Source of the DNA: Wolfiporia cocos
Taxonomy: Eukaryota; Basidiomycota; Agaricomycetes; Polyporales; Phaeolaceae
Length of the DNA stretch: 64,000 nt
Assembly: GCA_029448655.1 (NCBI GenBank)
Contig: JACCLO010000002.1
Location: 2,976,001-3,040,000 of the forward strand
Direction: 5' to 3'
The notes beneath the pieces are model-generated. The model was not told where the DNA came from and did no database searches. It was given only the letters and a program-made list of their open reading frames with translations. Made by a program: the position numbers and the translations under genes. Below, piece after piece: positions 28,660 through 40,656 of the stretch (positions are counted from its first letter, which is position 1; the number at the start of each line of letters is the position of its first letter).

Positions 28660-31148
28660 ATGTCCAGCTCGCGCCTGGAGAAGGATGAGTTCGACAAGCA
28701 GGGTAGTAGTGCCGTCGTGCACACGTCCGAGCACGACACGGAGTCGTACATTGATCTTAATGCACCTGCTGGTACGAATTTGAAGCGGTCGCTGAAAAAC
28801 AGGCACATCGCCATGATAAGGTGAGTGCCGACTACTCGTTCTCTTTCAGACAATTCTGATGTGTGCTGTCAACAGCATTGGCGGTATGTAGGGAGCGCGC
28901 CTTTGCACCGAAGAGGTCGCTGACGGACTTGCCATTAGGTGTCATCGGTACTGGTCTGTTTGTAGGAACTGCAAATTCGTTAGTCGCGGGTGGTCCCGTC
29001 GGTTTGCTCTTGGGCTACATCGTGGTTGGCACAATCTGCTACAGTGTTATGGTAAATACAGATTACACTCTGCCTGACACCTATGTAATGTTCGAATCAA
29101 CAGATTTCGCTCGGAGAAATGATCGCATACCTTCCTCTTCCAGGAGGACACATCACGTTGGCCGAGCGATTTGTCGACCCGGCATTCTCTTTCACTATGG
29201 TACGCCGATTTGTATAACCTGGATTGTCATCCTGACGCTTATGCTCCTCCAGGGTTGGAACTACTGTTCGTGCAGCCGTAAGCGCATCTGACCCGAATCC
29301 GCTAATCAGACGTCTACAGGGTACAACTGGACGATTATCCTTCCCGCCGAGTTGAGCGCGGCTGCTGTATTGATTGACTTCTGGAATCAGACCATCAACG
29401 GTGCAGCATGGATCAGTATATTCCTGGTTATCGTCATTACGATCAACATGTTTGGTGCCGGTATGTTCGCAAATCCCGGCTCAATGTCATCATCTCACAG
29501 CTACGATGTAACGGCAGCTGCCTACGGAGAGGCGGAGTTTATCTTCGCGTATGTGCTTCTGGTGCAGATCTGCGTTGGATTGGTCAATTGAGTTCGTACC
29601 TAGTTCCATCAAAGTCATCACGATCACCGGCTTGATCATTCTGGGGATCGTGTTGGACCTGGGAGGTGGACCTGATCACGACCGGATTGGCTTCCGTTAC
29701 TGGAAGCACCCAGGCCCATTCGTCCAGTACAACGGTATCTCTGGCAACACCGGTCGGTTCCTCGGATGGTGGGCCGTCATGACGCAAGCCGCGTTCTCTT
29801 TTATCGGCACAGAGATCGTCGCAGTAAGTGTCCTTTTGCCCCGTCCGTGTGATGGGTCTCACAATGTGGCTCGTTCGTTGTAGATTGCGGCGGGTGAAGC
29901 GAGGAACCCGCGGCGTAATCTTCCGAAGGCGATTCGCCGTGTTTACGTCCGGATTCTTCTATTTTACATTGGCGGTGTCATCATCATTGGTTTGCTCGTG
30001 CCATCTACCAACCCATCGCTGAACCTCAAGAACTCGACTGCTGCCAAGTCTCCCTTCGTCATCGCAATTGAGACTGCCGGCATAAAGGGGTTGCCTTCGG
30101 TGCGTGTGCACTTCCCTTACATTGGAATGTGGTTTGAGTTCTGTCTACCCAGGTCATCAACGCCGCCCTCCTGACAGCAGCATGTTCTGCGGCGTCAAGT
30201 GACCTCTACACCAGTTCTCGTGCACTTTGTACGTCTAGTCCTTGTTATCTGTTCGACTTTATTGATCAATGTCTGTGATCTAGACGGACTCGCGATGGTT
30301 GGCAACGCACCAAAGGTCTTCACGCGGACATCCCGCGGCGGCCTCCCATACATTTCTGTCGTTACATGCGCACTATTCGCGACCCTTGCGTACATGGGTG
30401 TCAACAGCGGGTCTGGAAATGTGTTCAACTGGTTCGCGAACAGTGAGTCGAAATTCTCTTGTCATTCCGCGGTTTCCTGCTCACTATCACTTCCCAACAG
30501 TGACCTGTAAGTACCTCTATGACTGCCCGAGATTGATTGATGAACTCGTGTGATGCAGCCATTGCCGGCTTGATGACCTGGTTTGGAATCTGTGTTACCT
30601 ACATTCGATTCTACAAGGGCTTCAAGCTTCAGGGTCTTGACCGCAGCGCACTGCCTTACGCGTCCAACCTGCAGCCGTTTGCAGCATGGTACGGCATGAT
30701 CGCGTGCTTCATTGTCTGCCTGGTGAATATATGCGTGATATAGTCGGATGTCATCTATACTAATCATCATTTCATGTCTACAGTTCAGCGGCTGGGCAGT
30801 ATTCCTGAAGGGCAACTGGGTCACTGCCACTTTCGTCACAAACTACCTGCCCTTCGGATTGTTCCCGGTTCTTTATGTCGGCGCAAGGTTCTGGAAGAAG
30901 ACTGCACCGGTCACAGCTGAGAATATGGACTTCGTCACCGGAATCAAAGAGATCGAAGCTGATACGTAAGCCATGTCATCATTCTAAACGTGTGAGCGTA
31001 TGGCTGACGGGATGTATTATCGCAGTTACGATGAACCTCCACCGAGGAACTGGATGGAAGCGTTCTGGCAATGGCTGGTGAGTGCATGGCGTTCCTTGTT
31101 CAGAGCCGGATCATTGCTAATGCTATTGGCGGCCACGTCTAGATGTAA
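28660..31148 (+). CDS. amino-acid permease (YAT/AAP family)
   Basis: Plasma-membrane proton-coupled amino-acid importer, APC superfamily. Starts MSSSRLEKDEFDKQGSSAVV at 28660, then LKRSLKNRHIAMISIGGVIG and GTGLFVGTANSLVAGGPVGL, the hallmark TM1 motif. Further exons give SLGEMIAYLPLPGGHITLAE, RFVDPAFSFTMGWNYW, NMFGAAAYGEAEFIFASIKV, FSFIGTEIVAIAAGEARNPR, TAACSAASSDLYTSSRALYG, PKVFTRTSRGGLPYISV, NWFAN-TSIAGLMTWFGICVT, RFYKGFKLQGLDRSALPYAS. The C-terminal tail ends WMEAFWQWLM at the TAA 31146-31148. About twelve TM segments and 12 or more introns. It matches general or broad-range permeases (Gap1/Can1-like); substrate cannot be told from sequence. Confidence 0.92.
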
Positions 31149-32189
31149 TTCTCCCGCAACTCGCAATCTTCCATCCCTGTGATCAGACAGGCGTGCGAGC
31201 GGCATCCACACAGGCCCGTCGTGTATTCTAATGATTTACTAATGTACGCTCCCTCTTGTTTGTGCCAATAATCACGCCCGCATCGTGTTATGCCACACCG
31301 ACCCTTTTTGTGCAAGTACATGCAGGCACCCGAAGCCACGCGACGTCGGTTGAGACTGATTGACGACAACGTTAAGTTCGGGCCGCTCGGGCGGTGCACG
31401 CCATGATACGTCTGGCCTCCGCCCAAAATTAAACGCTTGGGTCGCGACATCAGGATTCTTTACCCATGAGACCATTCGGTACCGCCGAGAAGGCGTTGAT
31501 ACACTTGCTGCATGACAACGTTGTTTGAATGCGGTCTTAAGCTGGCAAAGTGCATGTATCCTCTGCATGCAAACGCACATTTCTCTGCAACGGATGGCGT
31601 GGGGTGCTCCCGGTATCCATGTGCTCGTTCCTTAATCTCCGTCGTCGCTGTCTTGTGCGATGAGGTCGCTGCTGAGCGCATCGGGACAGTGTGAGACTGC
31701 TTCAAGTTAATCAAATAGGGTCCGTATGTCATGACGATGACCGTACTCCGAAAAACTGCACAAGCCTTCCGGGGTCGCGACGGCAGAGTCGCTGATGCAT
31801 CAATGCTTCAAGCTTACGATCACAGATGCCCCCCCTGGCGTTCGACACTTGCATGGTGATGAAGCCGAGCATTCGAAGAAGGGCGGACGTGAAGACTGGG
31901 ATGATGAGGGGGAGAGGGATGTTGATCGAGCGCCGCTAAAATGAAAAGTCCCTACGGATTTGTATTACGCTCCTGCTTCCAGACCACACGTGAGACGATC
32001 CTCGTTATACCAGACACTCAAGGGCGCAGCAGCACATCGGTTTTTCTTCGTCTGGAGATCCTGCTGTCCGCTTCCGTACTACGTGGGCCTCGTGTACCGA
32101 CTCTCTACATCCCTCGGGCAGTCGACCGCACGTTCGCGAGGAACCACATCAAACCCACCTAGCACCGCCAGCGGCACGCTCTAGATTTC
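31149..32189. other. intergenic, about 1.0 kb, no gene recognised
   Basis: Many short frames on both strands but none with a motif, signal peptide or plausible splicing. Holds the promoter of the RhoGEF gene. Confidence 0.5.
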
Positions 32190-35100
32190 ATGCTACCAGG
32201 CACTACGCATGACCAGTCTGCGGACGCCGCAGCAGACAGAAGCGATAGTCCGACACTTGGCCACTGGGGCGGGAGTGCTAAGGCAGGGCCAAACGACGGT
32301 GAGTGTCTCCAGCTGGCTAGTGCTCACGGCTGCTGTAGCAGCACGGCGGGGGATGATGTAGCGCGGCCGGCGGGATGCACGTTGCGTTGTGGCATTGCGT
32401 CTATTTGTCTTGGTTGATGCTGTCTGCACACCGCCTGCTACGCTGATCTCGTCGGTTCTGATCCTTGCGCTCGCTCTCGTCACCCGTCCGTTAGACCCTG
32501 CACGCTCTCTTCGCTTCCCCGGTTCTCCTGCGGCTTTGAATGTTGGGACTGATCTCTCCTTCCGCTATTAGACCGGGATTCAATTGACTATCCCCTGCCG
32601 TCTCCATACACCTCCCGCGGGCCTGGCACGCCAGACAACACCCGTGCAACCACTCCTTCTAGATCCATTCTCGCCACCCACGACGACTGGTCGTCGGATC
32701 ACGGACACCCTTCCTCCGGTGTGTCCCCCTCCAGTGCATACATCGTAGACTCCCCTTTATCTATGCACTCACCCACTGTCAACCCTCGCATGCAAAACTT
32801 CTTCGAGCGCTCGGCACCGGAGGATGATTCTCTCATTTCTGACCCTGCTCTCTCACACTCGTCCGCCCGTTCGCCCGTGGTCCCTGCAGCGCTTCCAGAT
32901 CCATCACAATTCCCTGACCCGTACCCATATCACCCACCACGGCGCCGACACGGTTCTAGTACACCCGCGCTAAGCTACGAGGACACATCGTCTGCCTCGA
33001 CACGCTCGTCCGCGTACACGAGCTCCGCGCGGTCAGGTGACTACGGGAACGTGCACATAGTCTCCGGTGACGACTCGCGCCTTAGCGCAGGCATTGACAT
33101 GGCGCAATTCTATGAGCGAGACGGAGTCTCCGCCTCTGTACCACACGGCAAGGCGCCATACGATCAGAGCCGCTGGTCGGATCTGATTGCAAATGGCGTT
33201 CGATCTCGGTCCTCGTCCGTTGGAAATGGCAGGCCTGAGCACGCGGAGACCGGTTTCCGCCCATTGCGCGGTACGCCGAGCTTTGATGTTAGCTGGCAGA
33301 CTGTTGATGAGCGGGATGAGAACGGCGTGGGGAGCGAGGATGAGAACACGGATGATAACTGGGGCGATGATGACGATCAGCTCGAGGAGGAGGAAGAGCC
33401 TACCAGTGCGGCGGTCATGATCGCAGAGGAGGGCCGAGGTATCATCGTGCGGGGAGACGATGCGCCTATCGTCAGGCTGCAAGTGAAGCCTGGTGCGTGC
33501 ATTTAATATCCGGTATGCCAACGCGTTACGCATCCTCACTGACGACTATACGTATAGGCACCACCCACCTGCTGATAGGCTCGTCTGGTACCCCGAACGC
33601 TGTCCCCTCGTTCCTTACCAGCACTCTACCACAGATAGCCGACACGCTCCTTGCTCTCGACATCTCTGCGAACTTCCTTGTTGCATTACCCCCCGCGCTC
33701 TCTGCTTGCGTGAACCTCGAAGAACTTAATATCGCTTCCAATCCTTTGCGTGCACTCCCTGAATTCCTATCGGAACTAATATCCCTACGCGTCCTCATTG
33801 TCGATTCGACCAGCATCAGTAGTCTCCCCGAGTCTCTCTGCGCTCTTGATAAGATGCACACCCTCAGCATCAGGAGGAACAAACTGAACTCGTTACCTAG
33901 TTGGCTATGTCTTCTGCCATCACTGGAGATACTACTAGTTGATGGCAATCCCTTCCATGGTCCTTGGGAGGTCCTCGTCAAACCGCTGCTTTCTCAAGCG
34001 CCGATCACACCTATCTATCCTCCTTCCACACCCACATTCCCGCCTCCGTCTTCCAGTGTCGTCAGTATGTTATCTGCGATGGATGGGGATGATGCGCCTG
34101 AGCAGCCATGGGCCGAGCGCGAGGATCACCAGCAGGTTGCAGCTGAGGAAGAAGATACGATCACGCCAGCACGTGCGGCGAATCTTACACGCTCTGCGAC
34201 CTCGCCGCCACCTGTCCCCCCAGCGGAGCCGCCGACTTTACCCAAACTCACGCGGACTCGCACGACACCCAACCGCGCGCACTTCGAGAAGACCAAATCA
34301 GCCAGCCGTCCTCCAATCCCCTCCGGTGAACCAGGATCTTCTCGGCCACCGTCGTCGCACAAAGACACGCACGGGCAGAACGGCCCGGGCAATCGGGAGG
34401 TGCGAAAGATGAAGAGTGCAGGGGAGCTGCGTAGGAATGGCCAGTCAAAGTCAGCCGCGTCGTCGCCGCAGCGCTCTGCAATGTCAGAGTACGTGACCTC
34501 AGAGTCCAGCTCAAGCCTACTGAATGCTGCTGCCACCGCGCCCCTTCCGCGTGACGCACAGACGCTACCAAAGCGCTTCGCCAGTTTAGGCGTGGCTTCG
34601 GGCTCGTCGTCTCACGGGAACAGGCCGAGGCTCAACACCGATGCCAGCTTTTGGGAGAATTCGCCAAACGAGGACGACGACGATGATGACGAGCTGGGAA
34701 AACCTATGGCGAGGCGGGCAACCATGCCTCGGGAGCATCCGCAGGCTGTTCAGGGTGCACAAGGGAGCCCTAACCACAACCAGCTGCCGACGCCGCCTAG
34801 AGAAGAAAAGACCCGCCGTTGGGGTTTTCTCAAGAAGATGTCAATGGGCAAGATACGATCGGACTCGGTCGTCAGACCTCCGCAAGGTCGTCCGCAAGGG
34901 GTGCCATATAACAGACAGCCGCTCTCTAGGACCAACTCCACGAACCCGACGCCTGGTATCCCTCAGATCGACGTCAGGATATCAACTACTGGCGCTTTGC
35001 TGAACCAGCCGAATCACTCTCTTCCTCCTACACCGCCAGATGGCTTATCACCGTTGATCCTGATGCGACAGCCATCGATGGAGATGACTCCGCCGCAGGT

Positions 35101-37305
35101 GCCGGAGAAGTTCAATTTGGATGCGCTAAAGATCCCGAATGCTGGGTCATCTCAGCATCTTGCTCCAGCACCGACACCTCGAGCAGCCAAACGTCGGAGT
35201 TTCCTGCCCATCGACATGTCTCCGATTCCAATACCTGCTGCCTCTTCGTTCGTTCCCGGTGTCACCGCTACTAATAGCACAGAAGACCTCAATGATACGG
35301 ATCAACCTCCACCAGTCCCTGTACCTAAAGACCCATACGAGGAGATCCAGCGTCGTGAGGAGGAGCGAGCGAGGGAAGTCCGGTTACGTGCATTACGGTC
35401 TGTCATGGCATACCTAAGAGACATGCATGATCTGGGGCTCTCCCAAGCTAATATAGCCACACTCGAGCCGCCAAGTGGACTGCGTTCGCGCAGACCTACG
35501 ATGGTGGAAAGCCGGCTACCTTCCGAGAGCTCGATCAGCTCTCTTAGCTCAACTCCCTCTATCCTATCAAGGCCGGATTCTATGGCGCAGTCGCGATTCA
35601 TGGACTCGCGCGTTGTATCGCGTGCCGGGAGCACCATCCAAACAAATAGCGTTGCGACGAGCGACAGTAGTGGATCCGGTAATGGTGAGGAGCGGAAGTA
35701 CAAGAATGACCGTGTCAAGCGGGCGAAGATCATCCGCGAGATCGTAGAGTATGTGACAGAACGACAGTTCTTGAGCAGGCTAATAATTGGTGTGCAGGAC
35801 TGAGCGGACATACGTGAAGGGTCTCCAGGAGCTTGTGGATATCTACATTGAGCCAGCGAAAGCATCTGTGAATGTCTTGAGCGGTGTTGGCCAGAGGCAA
35901 GAGAGCGTTGTACCGTCTCAAGAGCGCAAAATTGTCTTCGCAGGCCTTGAGGCTCTATTCACCTTCCACAAAGAGAGTTTCCTCCAGTCTCTGGAACGCG
36001 CCTGTGCACCTATCCTAGTTCCTGCAGAAGATCTCGTTCTGCAGGATGCTGATGGATACCTCTCTTTGGACGTTGCGATGAAAGTGGCTCAAATCTTTGT
36101 TTCCCATGCCGCATTTATGAAGATGTACTCGACATATATCAAGTGGGTCGGGCTTGCACGTCACGTTCTTCTGTTGGCTGATGCAGTGTTTGCAGCAACT
36201 TCGACAACTCTGTGCAAAGGATCAAGTCGTGGACATCTGATAGTAGACCACCGACCGCATCAGACAAAACACTCTCACCGTCTACAAGTAGTGCGCATCT
36301 GGTTGGACTCGGGATCACGATGACCGCTGCGGGAGCCCCGGGTGTGATGCCTGACAATGTCCAGAACACTGCAACGCTGTCATCCGGTCAACGGAAGAGG
36401 ATCAAAGCCTATTTGAAGCGTTGTCGTATGAATCCGAGGCATTCGCAGCTCAACCTCGAAGGTTATCTGCTTCTTCCTGTCCAGCGTATTCCTAGATACC
36501 GTATGTTGGTGAGTGTGACACACCTTTGGTGCAGGCAGCGCTTCTCATCCGATGTAAAGCTGGAAGAACTTGTCAAGAGTAGTCCTCCCATGTACGACTA
36601 CATGGATGACCCTTTAGAGCGCGCTCTTGCGGAGATTTCATCGCTAGCTAACAACATGAACGAAGGCAAGCGTGAGTCAGAGTCGCGAAGAAAGCTGGTG
36701 CAGTGGCAGTCGCGCATCCGAGGCAGGTTCCCCAGCCCCCTCGTGCAACCACATCGGTGAGCGGCTCCTGTTACAAACCGCAGTTGATCTGTATTTACGT
36801 CTTCGTAAAGGCGACTCATCATGGACGGACCTTTGCGCCTCACCCGGGTGGTTCGGAAGGCAACAGTGCCCTTTGAGTACATTGACCAGCACGGAGACAA
36901 CTGTCAGGTACCAGTAGAATGCCTTGCTCCTGAGCTGACTCCGCGCGCTCTGATCGGAATCTTGTGCAACGACCTGCTGGTCTTGTGCCGTGACCCCACT
37001 GAGGGGCAGGACCCGAACTCTCAGGTTGATCTCTGGGCTGTACTACGGATGCAGACACTTCCACAACCAGCAAGTATTGTGCACGGCAATGGTGGGAATA
37101 CTATCCTTCATACCACGCAACGATTGTCTCACCGTTTCATAATAGCCCTTCGCTTAGTGGACAACAAAGCAATACTATATTTCGAGGCGCCGTCGCCATC
37201 TGACGCTTTGAACTGGTCTAGAGGTAATGTCATCGTGCCTATTGGTGCGGACGGAGCTAACTTTACGCAGCTATTAACCTTCACATCCCGGCATCAAAAG
37301 CATAA
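32190..37305 (+). CDS. LRR-RhoGEF-PH signalling protein
   Basis: Very large (about 1,500 aa) guanine-nucleotide exchange factor for a Rho-type GTPase. Exon 1 starts MLPGTTHDQSADAAADRSDS at 32190 and joins over an intron of about 270 nt to DRDSIDYPLPSPYTSRGPGT. A long disordered Ser/Pro region precedes leucine-rich repeats: LLALDISANFLVALPPALSA, LEELNIASNPLRALPEFL, LRVLIVDSTSISSLPESL, MHTLSIRRNKLNSLPSWL, LEILLVDGNPF. Another disordered stretch leads to the DH domain: KRAKIIREIVETERTYVKGL, QELVDIYIEPA, VFAGLEALFTFHKESFLQSL and the signature YLLLPVQRIPRYRMLLEELV. A PH domain follows (RLIMDGPLRLTRVVRK to ALIGILCNDLLVLCRDP to LYFEAPSPSDALNWSRA), ending LHIPASKA at TAA 37303-37305. LRR plus DH-PH is a fungal combination; the target GTPase (Cdc42 or Rho1) is unknown. 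Confidence 0.88.
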
Positions 37306-37870
37306 GCTCTCCTGCACTTCCTGATCGCCCTCCGAGCCTTCCGTCGTTGCACTAACCCGCGTCACGCTTCGTGTCACTCATTATTTGTTCTTCCTGTCTG
37401 TCCTTGCGTTTTTCCGTTCTCTGCATCTACGCGCTCCTTCATTGTATTCCAACCATCATGCCGAGTTCGTGTTTTCCTACGTTAAATATCCACTACATCC
37501 ACGCGCATCGATCTCAAGGCTTGCCTCGCATTATCATAGTACAGTAGAGCCTCGGATGTACGAGAAGATGGCCGACTAATTGAAATCGTATCTATCCCTA
37601 GCTATTTGTAATGCAGAGGCCACTGTTGGATGAGTGGCGAACTGGATCGGTTCGAAGACCGGTAAAGTTCGAGATCGTGATGAGGTCGGAGTTGCCTTTA
37701 TCAGATAATGGAAAAGTTACTGATAAGCGGCACCATGACGCGCGGAACCGGCATCACGCTACTAGCGGCCGAAATAAAGTCAAGACCAACTTGGCTTGCC
37801 TACTCGACTCATTTCTACTGCCCCGCAGGCCTGCGCACGCTAGGTGCTGGCCAGCCCTCTGCTGCTCACC
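37306..37870. other. intergenic with carrier promoter
   Basis: Between the RhoGEF stop and the carrier start. A C/T-rich leader (37830-37870) precedes the carrier ATG. Nothing else recognised. Confidence 0.5.
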
Positions 37871-39045
37871 ATGGAGCCTTTCCACGCTAAACTGGCCGCA
37901 GCGGCGACCGGCGCTACACTCACTGCCCTGACGAGTATGTTCGGTTAGCCCATTGGACGACTGTTTGCTTAAATTCTGCCTCAGTGACCCCGTTTGACGT
38001 GATTAAAACAAGACTACAAACGCAGCCAAAGGCACCCCCACAGCCGTTGTTTCCAACACCACCGGCGAACGGGTGCTGTCAGCCATCACCAAAAATCCCA
38101 TGTGTGCGGCGGATGTCTTCCCTCGCTCCCGCTTTTGAGGGAGAGATCGTTTGCGTATGGGACCATGGGATTATGAGGACGGAAAGAGTCACTGGCTTCT
38201 TCGACGCATTCCGGCACGTCATGAGGGCGGAGGGTATTCAGGGACTCTGGAAGGGGGCGGGCACGACATTGTGAGCACGTTTCCAGCCACGGTCGCACAG
38301 ATTCCGAATTTCTGTTACGCTGACTACATGCTATCAGGCTGATAGGTGTTCCATCATCAACATGTTACATGCTGACATATGACCACCTGCTAAACGTCGT
38401 ACTTCCCCCCCTCCTCCCCTCAGCCGTCGTCCCGCTCTTCTCCGGCATGCTTGCGCGCACCACAATGTCCTCCATCATGTCCCCCCTTGAGCTCGTCCGC
38501 ACAAATCTGCAGTCCACCCCACTCTCACCAGATAACCCACATACCCTCCGCTCAGTCCTCACCTCTGTGCACGGGCTCACACGCGCACACGGGGTGCGGT
38601 ATTTGTGGAGAGGCCTCGGGCCGACGCTCTGGCGTGACGTCCCGTTCAGCGGCATATACTGGGCGGGGTATGAGATGTGGAAAAACGCGTTTGCGCGCGA
38701 GGGTCTCAGCGGGCCGCAGGTGGCGTTCGCGAGTGGAGCGATCAGCGGAACGACAGCTGCGCTGCTGACATCGCCGTTCGACCTGATGAAGACGCGGCGG
38801 CAAGCGGTGTCGATGCAGGGGCTCAGCGCGAAGAGCGCTACATTCCCGCTAATGTTCCACATTATCCGGACGGAGGGCTTCACAGCGTTGTACGCTGGAA
38901 TACTTCCCCGGATAGTCAAGATTGCGCCGGCGTGTGGTATTATGATAGCTTGTTTTGAGGTATGTTGCATGTATTTCCTCTGAAAATGGTTGTTCACCTG
39001 CATCCATAGGGAGTCGGCAAGTTCCTAGCAAAGGAGGATCCATAG
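37871..39045 (+). CDS. MTM1: mitochondrial carrier, MTM1/SLC25A39-like
   Basis: Six-TM inner-membrane carrier; human SLC25A39/40 and yeast Mtm1 are linked to mitochondrial glutathione import and metal homeostasis. Starts MEPFHAKLAAAATGATLTAL at 37871, then repeat 1 signature MTPFDVIKTRLQTQP, with a matrix loop rich in Pro and Cys (GCCQPSPKIPC) typical of this subfamily. Repeat 1 ends EGIQGLWKGAGTTL. Repeat 2: MSPLELVRTNLQSTPLSPDN and GVRYLWRGLGPTLWRDVPFS. Repeat 3: TSPFDLMKTRRQAVSMQG and EGFTALYAGILPRIVKIAPA, ending CFEGVGKFLAKEDP with TAG at 39043-39045. All three P-x-[DE]-x-x-[KR] motifs are present. Three or four introns. About 340 aa. Confidence 0.88.
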
Positions 39046-39177
39046 CATCTGTATAGATTATCGTATATTGCCCTATATTCCATTCCGTTAATGACCATCA
39101 TGACATTACTACCCATCATGAGTATCCAGTGTAGTGTCCGAAATTGCGGCAGAATCGCACCAGGCTACCTGCAACAA

Positions 39178-40257
39178 TCAACCTAACCTATTCATTTGTC
39201 TCTTGGTACGAGTGAGTTTGTTCCCAACTCTGTCGACCTCCGACGTCAGATCATCGAGCATCTCATTCTGCTCTGAGATCTCGCTGTGAATTGCCAATCC
39301 AAGATGCTTCTGTCGCTGCAGAATAGTCGACAGCTGTGCAAGCTGCTGATCCTGGTTCTCCATCTGCGTCTGCTGCAGCTGGAACACACCGTGGTCATCC
39401 AGCGGCCGTGTTTGCTCCGTCTCTTGCGGTCGTGCGGCTGCGCCAAAAACGCGTGTAACCGGTCGACTGAAGCCCGATGATGAAGGTGAGTCGAGCAGAG
39501 CCGCGCGGTCTGACGGTGAGGCCGGATTACGTTCGGCAGCTGAGCCCAAGCCACGCGAAGTCATCCTGGCGACAGTGACCATCTTCGCGAGCTTCTCGCA
39601 ATCGTCCCGCAACCGTGAGACCATATCCGTCCGCCGCTGCAGCTCCCCCTCGCTCATCCCTCCCAAGCCGAGCGCGCGCAGCCCGTCCTCCAGCACGCCG
39701 ACACGCGTCAGAATGCCTGCAAGCTTCTTCTTCGCTTGCACGTTCGATTGGTGCGAGCCGGCGATGTCACCGCGATCCGAGAGTGCGTCGCGCTTGTTGA
39801 TGTCCGCGCGGACGTCACGCACGCGTGCCAGCAGATCCTGGTGCTCGTCCAGCCAGGAGGAGGACGTAAACTGCGACGGCGCAGCGCCGTCTGCGCCGGG
39901 CTGCTTGCCGACCGGTACACCGAGGAAATCGCGGAAGGCGAAGCTTTCCCGCCACCGGTCGTCCTTCGCGCTGAAGATGGCACGGAGGTAGAGCTCGAGG
40001 CCCGCGCGGCGCTCCTCGAGGAAGGCGGCGTCGCGAGCCTTGAAGAATGCGAGGGGTTTCTTGGGAGGCAGCTCCGCGGGCGGGGCAGCGCCGCTGGACT
40101 TGGTGAGCTCGACGTGCAGGTCGGCGAATTCGGAATAGCGCCGCCACATCTGCCAGGAGCGGACGGATGCCTGTATCTCGATGCGGTAGACGACATGTGG
40201 CTTGGGCTCTGCACGCTCCTCGAAGCCGCGGATGTGGATGGCTTGGATGGCGGCCAT
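39178..40257 (-). CDS. VAM7: VAM7-like PX-domain SNARE
   Basis: Intronless gene, 359 aa. Vacuolar Qc-SNARE that drives homotypic vacuole fusion with HOPS, Vam3, Vti1 and Nyv1; recruited by its PX domain to PI3P. PX domain at about residues 4-115: RSWQMWRRYSEFADLHVELT (PI3P-binding Arg-Arg-Tyr) and AELPPKKPLAFFK, then ERRAGLELYLRAIF. A linker with predicted helices follows. The SNARE helix is at about 295-358: MENQDQQLAQLSTILQRQKH then LGLAIHSEISEQNEMLDDLT with the zero-layer Gln in SEQNEML, and NKLTRTKRQMNRLG at the end. No TM anchor, as in Vam7. The only multi-hundred-residue gene here without introns apart from the small hypothetical at 45826. Confidence 0.9.
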   Translation of the reverse strand: MAAIQAIHIRGFEERAEPKPHVVYRIEIQASVRSWQMWRRYSEFADLHVELTKSSGAAPPAELPPKKPLAFFKARDAAFLEERRAGLELYLRAIFSAKDDRWRESFAFRDFLGVPVGKQPGADGAAPSQFTSSSWLDEHQDLLARVRDVRADINKRDALSDRGDIAGSHQSNVQAKKKLAGILTRVGVLEDGLRALGLGGMSEGELQRRTDMVSRLRDDCEKLAKMVTVARMTSRGLGSAAERNPASPSDRAALLDSPSSSGFSRPVTRVFGAAARPQETEQTRPLDDHGVFQLQQTQMENQDQQLAQLSTILQRQKHLGLAIHSEISEQNEMLDDLTSEVDRVGNKLTRTKRQMNRLG

Positions 40258-40656
40258 GGGGCGTGGGTGGGGGACGGAAATAAGGGACAGTTAGCCGTGA
40301 GCAATGAGCGGCGTGAGCATGCGGTCCACAGCCGCCCAGCCGATCATTCCCATCAGCGCATCAACTCCGATCGTAATATATCTTCTCCCGCCGCACTCGC
40401 TACATTAATCTGTAGGCTCTTCCCGCCCGCCAAGTCTGATAGTACATCATTTGCATCGCAGCGATACGCTCATCGCCTGTCTGCCCGCTAGGGCGAGACA
40501 GGCTCATCCGGCCGTTGGAATTTGCTCCAGTGTCAGACACGCTCGCGCAATGTTATTAATGTACAACAATCGGTCCATAAATCCCCGATAAATGCAACAA
40601 CGGATCAGATATGGCTACACATGCAAATCTACAACTATGCGCCTTTGATGCAACAA
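40258..40656. other. VAM7 upstream region
   Basis: Short space between the SNF4 3' end and VAM7 start. No gene recognised. Confidence 0.5.

Noticed and set aside
37640..37670. GGTTCGAA word as a tRNA B box
   Set aside because: The following bases do not match GGTTCGANTCC, and no A box or cloverleaf could be drawn around it.
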